A DNA stretch of 6,558 nucleotides from a bacterium (GTDB lineage: Bacteria > Bacteroidota > Bacteroidia > Cytophagales > Thermonemataceae). The notes beneath the pieces are model-generated. The model saw only the letters and a list, made by a program, of their open reading frames with translations. It did no database searches and was not told the origin of the DNA. The stretch is taken from positions 1 to 6,558 of the forward strand of contig JANYGM010000384.1 of the NCBI GenBank assembly GCA_025362415.1, written 5' to 3'. The position numbers and the translations under genes are program-made. Shown piece after piece: positions 1-6,558 of this stretch; positions within the stretch are counted from its first letter, which is position 1; each line of letters starts with the position of its first letter.

Positions 1-3000
1 CTTGAAATTTTCTGTAAATATCTTGAAAAGTTGTTTTAAAGCATTAGGGTCATTATTGAGTAATTTGTTGAGATTATTAAGGTCTATTTGTTGGTTTTGA
101 GGTGCATTTTGCCTCCAATCTGTTGTTTTGGGAGTTGTTTCTTGTAATATTGGTTGTGTTTGTGTCGCAAATTGTGCAATAGCATTAAAAAGGTCTTCTG
201 CTTGAAAAGGTTTTGTAACCACCGCATTTATACCCATTTCTAAGGCTTTTTGGCGTGTTTCTTGGAAAGCATCTGCTGTTAGTGCTATGATTGGTATGCT
301 ATTTTCTGGTGCAAAAAGTTTGGTACGAATATATTCTGCTGCCTCAAAACCACTCATTTCGGGCATTTGCAAATCCATTAGTATCACATCAAAATCTTGT
401 TTAGCCATTTTTTCTAGCACTTCTACGCCTGTATTAGCTATTTCTAACACTACTTGCCATTCTGCTAGAATTTGTTGTGCAACAAATTGGTTGAGCAAAT
501 TATCTTCTGCGAGCAAAATTCTCATTCCTTTTAAGCTAACTTGCCCTTGTTTGTTATTTTGTATAATATTTTCTGAAATAATTTGTGTAGCATTTGCCTT
601 CAAAAATGGCAGTTCTATGATAAAATCACTCCCTTTTCCTAGTTCACTTTTTACATAAACACGCCCATTTTGTAATTCTACCAGTTGTTTTGTAATGGCA
701 AGTCCCAAACCCGTTCCTTGAATTTTCTTTGCTTTGTCGCTAAAAGCCTGCGTAAAACTCTCAAAAATACTTTCTTGTTGTCCTGCAGGAATACCTATCC
801 CTGTGTCAGTAATAACGAATTTTAGGACATCAAAATTTAGATTTTCTTCTAAAACATTTACCATAAGTGTTACGCCACCATTATTGGTAAATTTAAAAGC
901 GTTGCCAAGCAAATTGATAAGGATTTGATTAAGGCGTAAACGGTCTCCTTTGACAATTTTCGGCATATTATCTGCCATATTCACATTAAAATACAATTTT
1001 TTCTCTTTTGTTGAAAAAGAAAAAACTCTTTCAATGTCTTTGAGCAACTCAAAAAGGTCAAAATCTTTCTCTTCCAAAGAAACTTTTCCTGCTTCTATCT
1101 TAGAAATATCTAATACATCATTGATAATTCCTAGCAGGTTTTCTGTAGAAGATTTGACAGTTCTTAGGTTTTCTCTTGATTTTGCAGATAAATTATCCTG
1201 CAAAACAATATTGGTAAGCCCCATAATCACGTTCATTGGCGTTCTTATTTCGTGGCTCATATTAGATAAAAAGGCAGATTTTGCCTTTGCACCTGCTTCT
1301 GCTTTTATCTTTGCTTCTTTAAGTTCTTCTTCAAAAAGTATCCTTTCTGTGATGTCTTGCGAGAAAATAGCAAGCCCCGTAACTTCTGTTAAAGCGTTGC
1401 GGATAGGATTATGAAATATCTCATAATAAAGCGTTTTGTGTTCATTTACACGTACTTCTTCCACCAAAACAAACTGCTCACCTTGTAATGCACGCAAAAA
1501 ATTAGTTTTCATTTTCCCATTAAAAATAGCATTTTCAGTTGGGGAAACTCCAATAGCAATATCCACCCCATAAATAGCTTTCATACGTGCCTTATGTGTA
1601 GGATTGAACGCTATGTAGCGCAGCTCTGTATCTAGGGCAAATATAATATGCGAGGTACTTTCTAGAATAGCATTGATTTTGCTATTATTTTCTTCAATAA
1701 GTTGTTCGTTTTTCTTTCTTTCAGTAATATTCCTGACAATAGTAACCACGCCACCGTTTTCGTGGGCAACCATTCGTGTTTCATAAGATTGACGAATACC
1801 ATATAAATTATTATTATTGTGTTCAAAAGACTGTGGAAACCCTGTAGATGTTACTTTTTGTATCATTCGGAGCATTTTTATGGCTACTTCTTTTGGCATA
1901 ACATCAATAACATTTTTGCCTATAATATCTTCAATAGGAGCTATCAAATCTGTATCATTATCTGCTATTATTTTCTGATATGTACCTTCTTTATCAATCA
2001 TAAAGATATTATCAGGAATTGCTTTGATAAGTGCCTTGTTGTTGGCTTCACTTTTGCGCAGTGCCTGGTCTGTTAAACTTCTCTCAATGATAATAGAAAG
2101 GGTATTTTTGGCACTTTCCAACACTTCTAAATCTTTATTAGTTGGTTTTTGCTCAATATCATAATAAATAGTAAGCACCCCCAAAACCTCACCATTACTG
2201 GCAAACATAGGTAAGGCGCAACAGGCTTTAAAATGATGGTTTTTGGTTGTTTCTTTGTAATCTTCTTCAAAATCACTTTTATCAATACTTTCTATAATAG
2301 TTGTTCTTCTATTAAAAACTGCCCTACCAGATGTAGAGGCATTTATTTCTATTTCTGTTGCTTCTAGGACATCAATATAGCTTTCTGGAAGATTAGGAGC
2401 AGAATAATAGGTGAGTTTTTCCTTTTCCACACCTTCTTTATTGATAAGCAAAATAGAAGAAAACATTTGATTTTGTACCGAATGTTCCAAATTTCTAAGA
2501 AAAATCCCTACTGATGCCTGCACGCTGTAGCCTTGTGCAATGTTTTTAAGAACATTTTTTTCTGCTTGTTTGACGTGTTCCAAGCGTTTTGGTTCGCTTA
2601 TGTCTTTCATAAAAGCGCAGACGTAATATTCTTTTCCAGTATTCATCATAGAAAAAGAAACATCCATATCAATTTTTACATTGGTGGCATTACAAAAAAC
2701 ATGTTCCAAATACATCAATTCATTTTTTTCTAGCTCTGACCAAATATTTTGCCATTCTTGCTTAGAAAATTCTTTGCAAAGCTCAAAAATATTAGTTTGT
2801 AGTAGAACGCTTTTTTCATATTGAAAAGTTTTTATAGACATTTTATTAGCATAACAGATATTTCCTATTTTGTCTAACCATAAAATACTATCTCCTGCAT
2901 TATCCATAGCAAAACTTTGCAGTTCTAGCCTTCTTTCTGTTTTACCATTCATTTTGGTAATGATATTGATAAAATACACAGCGGTAAGCAAAGAAATCAC

Positions 3001-3501
3001 TAAAATAGAAATATAAATATTTTTTTTGTACAAAACAGGAATATCCACCATAAAACTTGACCAATCAAAGAGACGAGTAATAGCAAGAATAGTGATTGAA
3101 AGAAGAACAAGATAAAGAACCCTTCTGTCTTTTAAGTCAAAAAGCACAAAATATCCACAAATAAGTGGCAAAAACACAATACCTATTTCAAAAGGACTTC
3201 CCCAAAGAAGCATTACTCCTCCAAAACCAAGATTCATACAAACAAACATATACAAAATACTAGCATAGTGATAACCACGCCAAGCTAATAAGAATGTACC
3301 TAAATAAGTAAATCCAAAACAAAATGTATAGGCAGTGATGGTCGTGTCAATTTCTATTACATAATAAATAATAGAAAAAACCATCATAATAAGAAAGACA
3401 TACAAATTAAAACTTAGTGCTATAAGTTGCCGTTTTAGCTTATTGTCAGCTAAACCCACAGCAAAATGTGTTTCAAAAAATTGTTGGAGTGCTTGCATCA
3501 T
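1..3501 (-). CDS. Membrane-bound hybrid sensor histidine kinase, 3' end beyond window (6TM-PAS-GAF-PAS-PAS-HisKA-HATPase-REC-HPt)
   Basis: The frame is open from a tandem ATG-ATG at 3501-3496 to the window edge: 1167 codons, no stop seen. About six hydrophobic segments (residues ~26-49, 55-73, 79-100, 103-121, 127-145, 161-182) form an N-terminal membrane domain that I cannot assign to a named family. Next come PAS (~190-308), GAF (~325-475), PAS (~489-597, ending in NITERKK) and PAS (~608-722, ending in DITER). The kinase core has the H-box SHEIRTPMN with phosphoacceptor His750, N-box Asn867, G1 box DTGIGIP from Asp899 and G2 box GTGLGLA from Gly929. A receiver domain (~993-1110) has acidic pair Glu999/Asp1000, phosphoacceptor Asp1043 in LMDLQMP, Thr1075 and Lys1097 in TKPF. 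From ~1138 (IDLNNL...NDPNALKQLF) the sequence resembles the first helices of an HPt domain, cut before its His. All catalytic residues are present, so an active His-Asp phosphorelay is inferred; the ligand is unknown. No clear ribosome binding site precedes the start. A terminator and ~390 nt separate it from the upstream vault gene, so it is probably transcribed independently. Confidence 0.95.
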   Translation of the reverse strand, partial: MMQALQQFFETHFAVGLADNKLKRQLIALSFNLYVFLIMMVFSIIYYVIEIDTTITAYTFCFGFTYLGTFLLAWRGYHYASILYMFVCMNLGFGGVMLLWGSPFEIGIVFLPLICGYFVLFDLKDRRVLYLVLLSITILAITRLFDWSSFMVDIPVLYKKNIYISILVISLLTAVYFINIITKMNGKTERRLELQSFAMDNAGDSILWLDKIGNICYANKMSIKTFQYEKSVLLQTNIFELCKEFSKQEWQNIWSELEKNELMYLEHVFCNATNVKIDMDVSFSMMNTGKEYYVCAFMKDISEPKRLEHVKQAEKNVLKNIAQGYSVQASVGIFLRNLEHSVQNQMFSSILLINKEGVEKEKLTYYSAPNLPESYIDVLEATEIEINASTSGRAVFNRRTTIIESIDKSDFEEDYKETTKNHHFKACCALPMFASNGEVLGVLTIYYDIEQKPTNKDLEVLESAKNTLSIIIERSLTDQALRKSEANNKALIKAIPDNIFMIDKEGTYQKIIADNDTDLIAPIEDIIGKNVIDVMPKEVAIKMLRMIQKVTSTGFPQSFEHNNNNLYGIRQSYETRMVAHENGGVVTIVRNITERKKNEQLIEENNSKINAILESTSHIIFALDTELRYIAFNPTHKARMKAIYGVDIAIGVSPTENAIFNGKMKTNFLRALQGEQFVLVEEVRVNEHKTLYYEIFHNPIRNALTEVTGLAIFSQDITERILFEEELKEAKIKAEAGAKAKSAFLSNMSHEIRTPMNVIMGLTNIVLQDNLSAKSRENLRTVKSSTENLLGIINDVLDISKIEAGKVSLEEKDFDLFELLKDIERVFSFSTKEKKLYFNVNMADNMPKIVKGDRLRLNQILINLLGNAFKFTNNGGVTLMVNVLEENLNFDVLKFVITDTGIGIPAGQQESIFESFTQAFSDKAKKIQGTGLGLAITKQLVELQNGRVYVKSELGKGSDFIIELPFLKANATQIISENIIQNNKQGQVSLKGMRILLAEDNLLNQFVAQQILAEWQVVLEIANTGVEVLEKMAKQDFDVILMDLQMPEMSGFEAAEYIRTKLFAPENSIPIIALTADAFQETRQKALEMGINAVVTKPFQAEDLFNAIAQFATQTQPILQETTPKTTDWRQNAPQNQQIDLNNLNKLLNNDPNALKQLFKIFTENFK

Positions 3502-3587
3502 TTAAAAGTCAAAAGAAATTCCAATTGCGTTAGTGTTTTTACAAGGTAAGGATTTTTTGTAAACTAAACAACTATTTTATATTTCTT

Positions 3588-3601
3588 ACAAAATATTTTG
3601 T
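3588..3601. repeat. Perfect 14-bp palindrome upstream of the kinase gene
   Basis: ACAAAATATTTTGT is identical to its own reverse complement and lies 87-100 nt upstream of the kinase start. A symmetric site at this distance could bind a dimeric regulator, but the sequence is A/T-only in its centre and may be chance. Confidence 0.35.
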
Positions 3602-3604
3602 GTG

Positions 3605-3698
3605 TTTTCGGGCTATATTTAGATAATGACATTGATAATTTGTGATTTTTTACGTAGGCGTTTGATTTATCAAAATGCTGTTTTGGACAAAACAAATG
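3605..3698 (-). repeat. Arm A of a long imperfect inverted repeat
   Basis: Read on the minus strand from 3698, this arm matches 3779-3879 on the plus strand in the same order. Shared exact blocks include CATTTGTTTTGTCC (3698-3685), TTGATAAATCAA (3673-3662), CTACG, ACAAATTA (3643-3636), CAAT, TTATCTAA (3626-3619) and GAAAA (3609-3605), with small indels between them. The similarity runs through most of the arm, well beyond chance for short AT-rich words. It may be one of two decayed copies of a dispersed repeat, or half of a large RNA hairpin. Confidence 0.7.
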
Positions 3699-3778
3699 GT
3701 ATAGAACAAAATACACTGCAAAGTATTCTTTTTGATAAATAAATTCCACGCAATTTGTACTAAGTAATTACACTACCT

Positions 3779-3879
3779 CATTTGTTTTGTCCCAAAAACA
3801 TTACTTGATAAATCAAGTGGCTACGAAATTCAGAATACAAATTAACAATACTGTTATCTAAGTGTATAAAATCAGAAAA
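3779..3879 (+). repeat. Arm B of a long imperfect inverted repeat
   Basis: Plus-strand counterpart of the arm at 3605-3698. The colinear identical blocks are CATTTGTTTTGTCC (3779-3792), TTGATAAATCAA (3805-3816), CTACG (3821-3825), ACAAATTA (3837-3844), TTATCTAA (3854-3861) and GAAAA (3875-3879). The spacer between arms is about 80 bp. The arm ends about 16 bp before the terminator A-run. No transposase or intact open frame is associated with it. Confidence 0.7.
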
Positions 3880-3894
3880 GGCACTAATCAATAC

Positions 3895-3932
3895 AAAAAA
3901 ACCGCATTTTACAACTGTATAATGCGGTTTTT
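3895..3932 (-). terminator. Rho-independent terminator of the vault protein gene
   Basis: A 12-bp perfect stem pairs 3897-3908 (AAAAACCGCATT on +) with 3921-3932 (AATGCGGTTTTT). After a T-T mismatch three more pairs (TAC/GTA, 3910-3912 with 3917-3919) close an AACT tetraloop. Read on the minus strand, the stem is followed by a run of seven T (3901-3895, partly inside the stem). It begins about 55 nt after the vault stop codon, which fits termination of that transcript. The A/T-flanked stem could also work on the plus strand, but no plus-strand gene needs it. It separates the vault gene from the kinase gene. Confidence 0.88.
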
Positions 3933-3954
3933 ATTGATAATCAGCGTTTTATTT

Positions 3955-3982
3955 TCGTACCTCGTACTTCTCACCTCATACC
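3955..3982. repeat. Imperfect heptanucleotide tandem repeat next to the vault stop codon
   Basis: On the plus strand the 28 bases divide into four 7-mers: TCGTACC, TCGTACT, TCTCACC and TCATACC. A more diverged fifth (TTGACTT) runs into the stop codon at 3990-3988. The first two differ at one position. The block lies between the vault stop codon and its terminator, so it would be in the 3' untranslated region. The period is clear by eye; any function is unknown. Confidence 0.6.
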
Positions 3983-3987
3983 TTGAC

Positions 3988-6468
3988 TTACACTTCTTCT
4001 GCTTTCACAATATCAGTATTATCATTGTTGTTATCCAACACATTTGCTAAAATAGTGCCTTGCAATAGGTTTGAAAATACTTCTGCCACACTTTTCCCGC
4101 CCAAAATAGCCAACGGCGACATAGATTGTGCCACTTTCTCTGCAAGTGCTTTGTCTGAAAAAGATTGCAAAGCAGCCACCAAATTAGGAGAAATTGCGCC
4201 TGCTTTCGCTACAAGTGCCTCTACTTCCGACTGCATACGCACAAGTTCTTGTTCTAAGAATTGTTGTTGCAAAGAAATTTCCAGTTCTTGTTTTTCTTTT
4301 CTGCGAGAAAGTTCTGCTTGATTGATTTTATTGAGGTTTTCTTGGTCAATAACATCAGCATCAGACTTCTGGAATTTTATTGCTGTGTCTGCTTGCACTA
4401 CTGCCATAGAAAGCTCCAAATTCTTAATAACCTCTTCAGTACGTATATCTAAGAGTTTTTTCTTAGTTTCAGCTTGTGAGTCATTGATGCCCTGCACAAT
4501 CATTTCTGATTCTTGCGTAAACTCTAATTTACGTTTTTCTGTGGCTATGCGCAAGTTTTGCTTGATTATATCTTGTTGAGAGGCAATAAGAAGGCTTTCC
4601 ATTCCCAAATCCATCAGTTTGATGTTTCCCAAAAATTCTACATCATAAATACGCATACCATTCTCCTCAAAAAGTCTGCCTTTACGTTTTCCTTCTGCAT
4701 CAGGTTTTCCCAAAATAGCATCTCTAATAATTTCAATGCCATTGTTGTAAAAATCCATTATAGAGTGCTTTTTGGCAATATTTCGCACAAAAGAACGCAT
4801 GTGGTCAGTCAAAAATTTGACATAATTTTCTACATCAAACCATTTTTCTGGCTCACCCTCAAAATTCACTCTATACGACAAATGCACGCTCACTTGCGTA
4901 AAATCCATTGATTCTGCTTGAATAATATCAGAGATTTTGTTGTACAAAACTCTCAAATAGACAGTTTTAAGCGTACTATCTGCATTTTTTGGCGTTCCAG
5001 TGGAGAGTTCCATTGATTCCAATGTTTCATCATATTCCAAAAGATAGGTTTGAGGTCCAGAAACCACTTTCCTAGTACCTGTTCTGCTCACAATAAGCAC
5101 CGCATAACCTGTATAAGGGCTGATTGTAACTGCACCATCATACTTATTATCTAGTGTGATTGTACGTGGAGGCACATAATTGCTATCACGAGCAAAATTA
5201 TCTCCTGCAATTTTCTTAGAAACTTTTTGCTTGGCAATATTACTAAGGGAAGAAACACTTTGTTCTTGCTGAATTTGTTGTACTTCATCAAGTTGGTTAC
5301 TCTCAATATAATTGCGGCTTTTGTCGTTTTGCTGCAATTCCTGCAATTTTAGGTTATATTCTAATGCTTCTGTATTGCCAGGAAACCACAAAGCCACTTG
5401 TTTTGCAGACAGAATACGTCTAACAATCACAAACTCACGAGGGTCAGGCAAAAACATTGCTGCACCTTTTTGAAGAGAAATAGTCCCTGTTTTTCTATTC
5501 AAAAAATAACGTCCTTCACCTGGCGGAATGGCGGTTGCAAACTGTTTATCCTTGTTTCCGTAGCGCACAAGAGCGTGTTCGGCACGAGGATAATAAATCA
5601 TTTGGTCTTTTCCTGTAATAAAAAGCTCATCACCTTCTTTATAGCTACCTTTTGCATCAGAATAAGGCGCAATGACTTTGATATACAAGCCTGACATTTC
5701 GTTGAGTTCTACCGCCTTAAATTTGCGTGACTCATCTCGCATCACAAATTCTTCTGTAGGTTGTGGGAAAACCACCGCAGGACCTTGTATAAAGCGTTTG
5801 TTGCCATCTTCATCTAACAAAATACAGTATTCTAGCCTTTCTAGCGTGATAGCCTCACGTACATACTCATCATTTTCGTCAGAAACCACTTCTACACCTG
5901 TAGGAGGGATATAAAACGAAACATCAGAGCCTTTTATGAGAAGCATTGTTCCCATTGTAAGGTCAGGCATTTCTTCCAAATTGATTTCCGTATCTTCTTT
6001 TGTTTTGATAACGGCTTTTTTCCAGTTTTTGCGAGCTTCATCTTCATCATAAATACGCACCAAAAGGTACTCATTTGAGCGCAAATTATGCCCACGCAAC
6101 ACCTTAATCATTTGCCCTGGCCACACCGCAAAGTTCACAGGACCAGGAATGTTCACTTTGCGCCCTACGAGCAAATCTGTAAGGTTGTTGTTAGTGCCAT
6201 TTTTGGGTTGCAAATTATCTTTTGCAGGGTTTTTCATTACGATATACCAACCTTCTGGGGCGGTAGTGAAGATGCAAACAGCTTCATCTAAGGTACATTT
6301 TTCAAACCTTTTGGAGCTATCCGCAAAAAGTACAGGTTTGTCTGTGTTTGCCAAACTTGTCTTATACGGACCTACATAGACGTTGATATTGCCTTTTGTC
6401 TGGTCTGAAATAAACGCATACTCATTGGGAGCGAGTACCAAATCACGTTCTCTATTGGTTTCTGACAT
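3988..6468 (-). CDS. Bacterial major vault protein (MVP) homologue
   Basis: Complete 826-residue protein, ending in TAA. It matches eukaryotic MVP along its length, by comparison with the human sequence from memory. Residues ~1-430 form vault repeats: VGP at 32-34, VLFA at 46-49, a WPGQ turn at 116-119 matching YPGE, YIPPTGVEVV at 186-195 matching YIPRKEVEVV, and a GEGRYFLNRKTG-type repeat matching NEGIYVQDVKTG. A Gln-rich linker (~388-434) precedes the last repeat (~435-500; SGPQTYLL at 470-477, MELSTGTPK at 486-494 matching LSLSAGRPK). An SPFH-like shoulder (~503-635) contains IIRDAILG and LFEENGMRIYDVE. A charged cap-helix coiled coil (~636-752) contains LELSMAV, and the cap-ring (~753-826) contains AISPNLVAAL and SPLAILGGKSVAEVFSNLL. 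There are no signal peptide or membrane segments, so it is cytosolic. In eukaryotes 78 MVP chains build the hollow vault; self-assembly here is inferred. An in-frame TTG at 6477 is an alternative start, but ATG at 6468 is preferred. A flotillin or stomatin is the only alternative and would not explain the N-terminal repeats. Confidence 0.93.
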   Translation of the reverse strand: MSETNRERDLVLAPNEYAFISDQTKGNINVYVGPYKTSLANTDKPVLFADSSKRFEKCTLDEAVCIFTTAPEGWYIVMKNPAKDNLQPKNGTNNNLTDLLVGRKVNIPGPVNFAVWPGQMIKVLRGHNLRSNEYLLVRIYDEDEARKNWKKAVIKTKEDTEINLEEMPDLTMGTMLLIKGSDVSFYIPPTGVEVVSDENDEYVREAITLERLEYCILLDEDGNKRFIQGPAVVFPQPTEEFVMRDESRKFKAVELNEMSGLYIKVIAPYSDAKGSYKEGDELFITGKDQMIYYPRAEHALVRYGNKDKQFATAIPPGEGRYFLNRKTGTISLQKGAAMFLPDPREFVIVRRILSAKQVALWFPGNTEALEYNLKLQELQQNDKSRNYIESNQLDEVQQIQQEQSVSSLSNIAKQKVSKKIAGDNFARDSNYVPPRTITLDNKYDGAVTISPYTGYAVLIVSRTGTRKVVSGPQTYLLEYDETLESMELSTGTPKNADSTLKTVYLRVLYNKISDIIQAESMDFTQVSVHLSYRVNFEGEPEKWFDVENYVKFLTDHMRSFVRNIAKKHSIMDFYNNGIEIIRDAILGKPDAEGKRKGRLFEENGMRIYDVEFLGNIKLMDLGMESLLIASQQDIIKQNLRIATEKRKLEFTQESEMIVQGINDSQAETKKKLLDIRTEEVIKNLELSMAVVQADTAIKFQKSDADVIDQENLNKINQAELSRRKEKQELEISLQQQFLEQELVRMQSEVEALVAKAGAISPNLVAALQSFSDKALAEKVAQSMSPLAILGGKSVAEVFSNLLQGTILANVLDNNNDNTDIVKAEEV

Positions 6469-6498
6469 ATTTTCCAAGTGTTTTTAGGATTAGGGGAT

Positions 6499-6526
6499 AA
6501 GTAATAATAATAGCAAAAAATTACTT
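6499..6526. repeat. Short inverted repeat in the vault gene leader
   Basis: AAGTAAT (6499-6505) and ATTACTT (6520-6526) are exact reverse complements separated by 14 nt. The element sits just downstream of the candidate -7 box, at or just after the likely transcription start, where an operator or a weak leader hairpin could act. With seven A/T-rich pairs, chance is a fair explanation. Confidence 0.3.
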
Positions 6527-6527
6527 T

Positions 6528-6535
6528 CAAATCTA
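6528..6535 (-). promoter_or_regulatory. Candidate -7 promoter element of the vault gene (TAnnTTTG)
   Basis: The minus strand reads TAGATTTG, an exact match to the Bacteroidota -7 consensus TAnnTTTG, 59 nt before the preferred ATG. A TTTTG stands upstream (6554-6550), but only 14 nt away, shorter than the usual spacing of about 19, so the -33 element is doubtful. It would give a leader of roughly 50 nt. Confidence 0.45.
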
Positions 6536-6558
6536 TAAAAAACTATCCGCAAAACCTA

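Larger units (their letters stand above)
3502..3894. other. Non-coding gap between kinase gene and vault terminator
   Basis: About 390 nt without a credible gene. It holds the long inverted repeat, the recurring TTGATAAATCAA-like core and the 14-bp palindrome listed separately. I searched the minus strand for the Bacteroidota -7 element TAnnTTTG ahead of the kinase and found no exact match; TATTTTG at about 3600-3594 is one base short in its spacer. The kinase promoter therefore remains unplaced but should lie here, because a terminator closes the upstream unit. Confidence 0.7.

Noticed and set aside
287..1414. Several plus-strand open frames (e.g. 287-658, 734-928, 950-1414)
   Set aside because: They are antisense shadows of the kinase gene, whose minus-strand frame shows intact HATPase and receiver motifs across the same bases.
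3564..3749. 61-residue minus-strand open frame in the intergenic gap
   Set aside because: It runs through arm A of the inverted repeat and into the spacer, has no recognisable domain or ribosome binding site, and its composition (K, Y, F, S) is what AT-rich non-coding DNA gives. The corresponding sequence in arm B does not keep the frame because of a one-base indel.
3779..3879. Arm B as a vault RNA gene
   Set aside because: No polymerase III-type boxes would be expected in a bacterium, no terminal hairpin typical of vault RNA was recognised, and the sequence is better explained as one arm of a repeat pair.
3862..4050. Plus-strand open frame of about 62 residues spanning the terminator
   Set aside because: It crosses the terminator hairpin and overlaps the 3' end of the vault gene antisense; hydrophobic composition comes from the T-rich strand.
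4560..4965. Reading the vault homologue as a flotillin/stomatin (SPFH) protein
   Set aside because: The MVP shoulder shares the SPFH fold, but there is no membrane anchor, and the upstream repeats and the downstream cap-ring signature are specific to MVP.
4558..6379. Plus-strand open frames opposite the vault gene (e.g. 4558-4911, 5398-5694, 6149-6379)
   Set aside because: They are complementary-strand shadows; the minus-strand frame has continuous family similarity and these have none.

Overview
The window looks like chromosomal DNA of an AT-rich member of the Bacteroidota, probably one of the gliding or marine Cytophagales-type lineages. The reasons are strong A/T-ending codon use, weak or absent Shine-Dalgarno sequences, a TAnnTTTG-type -7 promoter element, and a very large hybrid sensor kinase with several PAS domains. 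No rRNA, tRNA, CRISPR array, transposase or phage gene is visible. Assignment to a genus is not possible from the sequence alone.

Layout (both real genes lie on the minus strand, so read from high to low coordinates): 6478-6558 is a short upstream region with a candidate promoter and a small inverted repeat. 6468-3988 is a complete 826-residue gene for a bacterial homologue of major vault protein (MVP), the shell protein of the eukaryotic vault particle. 3982-3955 holds an imperfect heptanucleotide repeat, followed by a strong intrinsic terminator at 3932-3895. 3894-3502 is a non-coding gap with a long imperfect inverted repeat (arms of about 95-100 bp), three copies of a TTGATAAATCAA-like core and a perfect 14-bp palindrome. 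3501-1 is the first 1167 residues of a membrane-bound hybrid histidine kinase that runs off the left edge inside what looks like an HPt domain.

The outstanding item is the MVP homologue. Its repeats, shoulder, cap-helix and cap-ring domains can be followed in the eukaryotic order from end to end, but it appears to have about seven N-terminal repeats instead of nine, and a shorter cap helix. This predicts a vault-like barrel with a shorter body. No vault-associated partner (TEP1-like, PARP-like or vault RNA) is visible in the window. The terminator and the long gap suggest that the kinase is a separate transcription unit; any functional link to the vault protein is conjecture.
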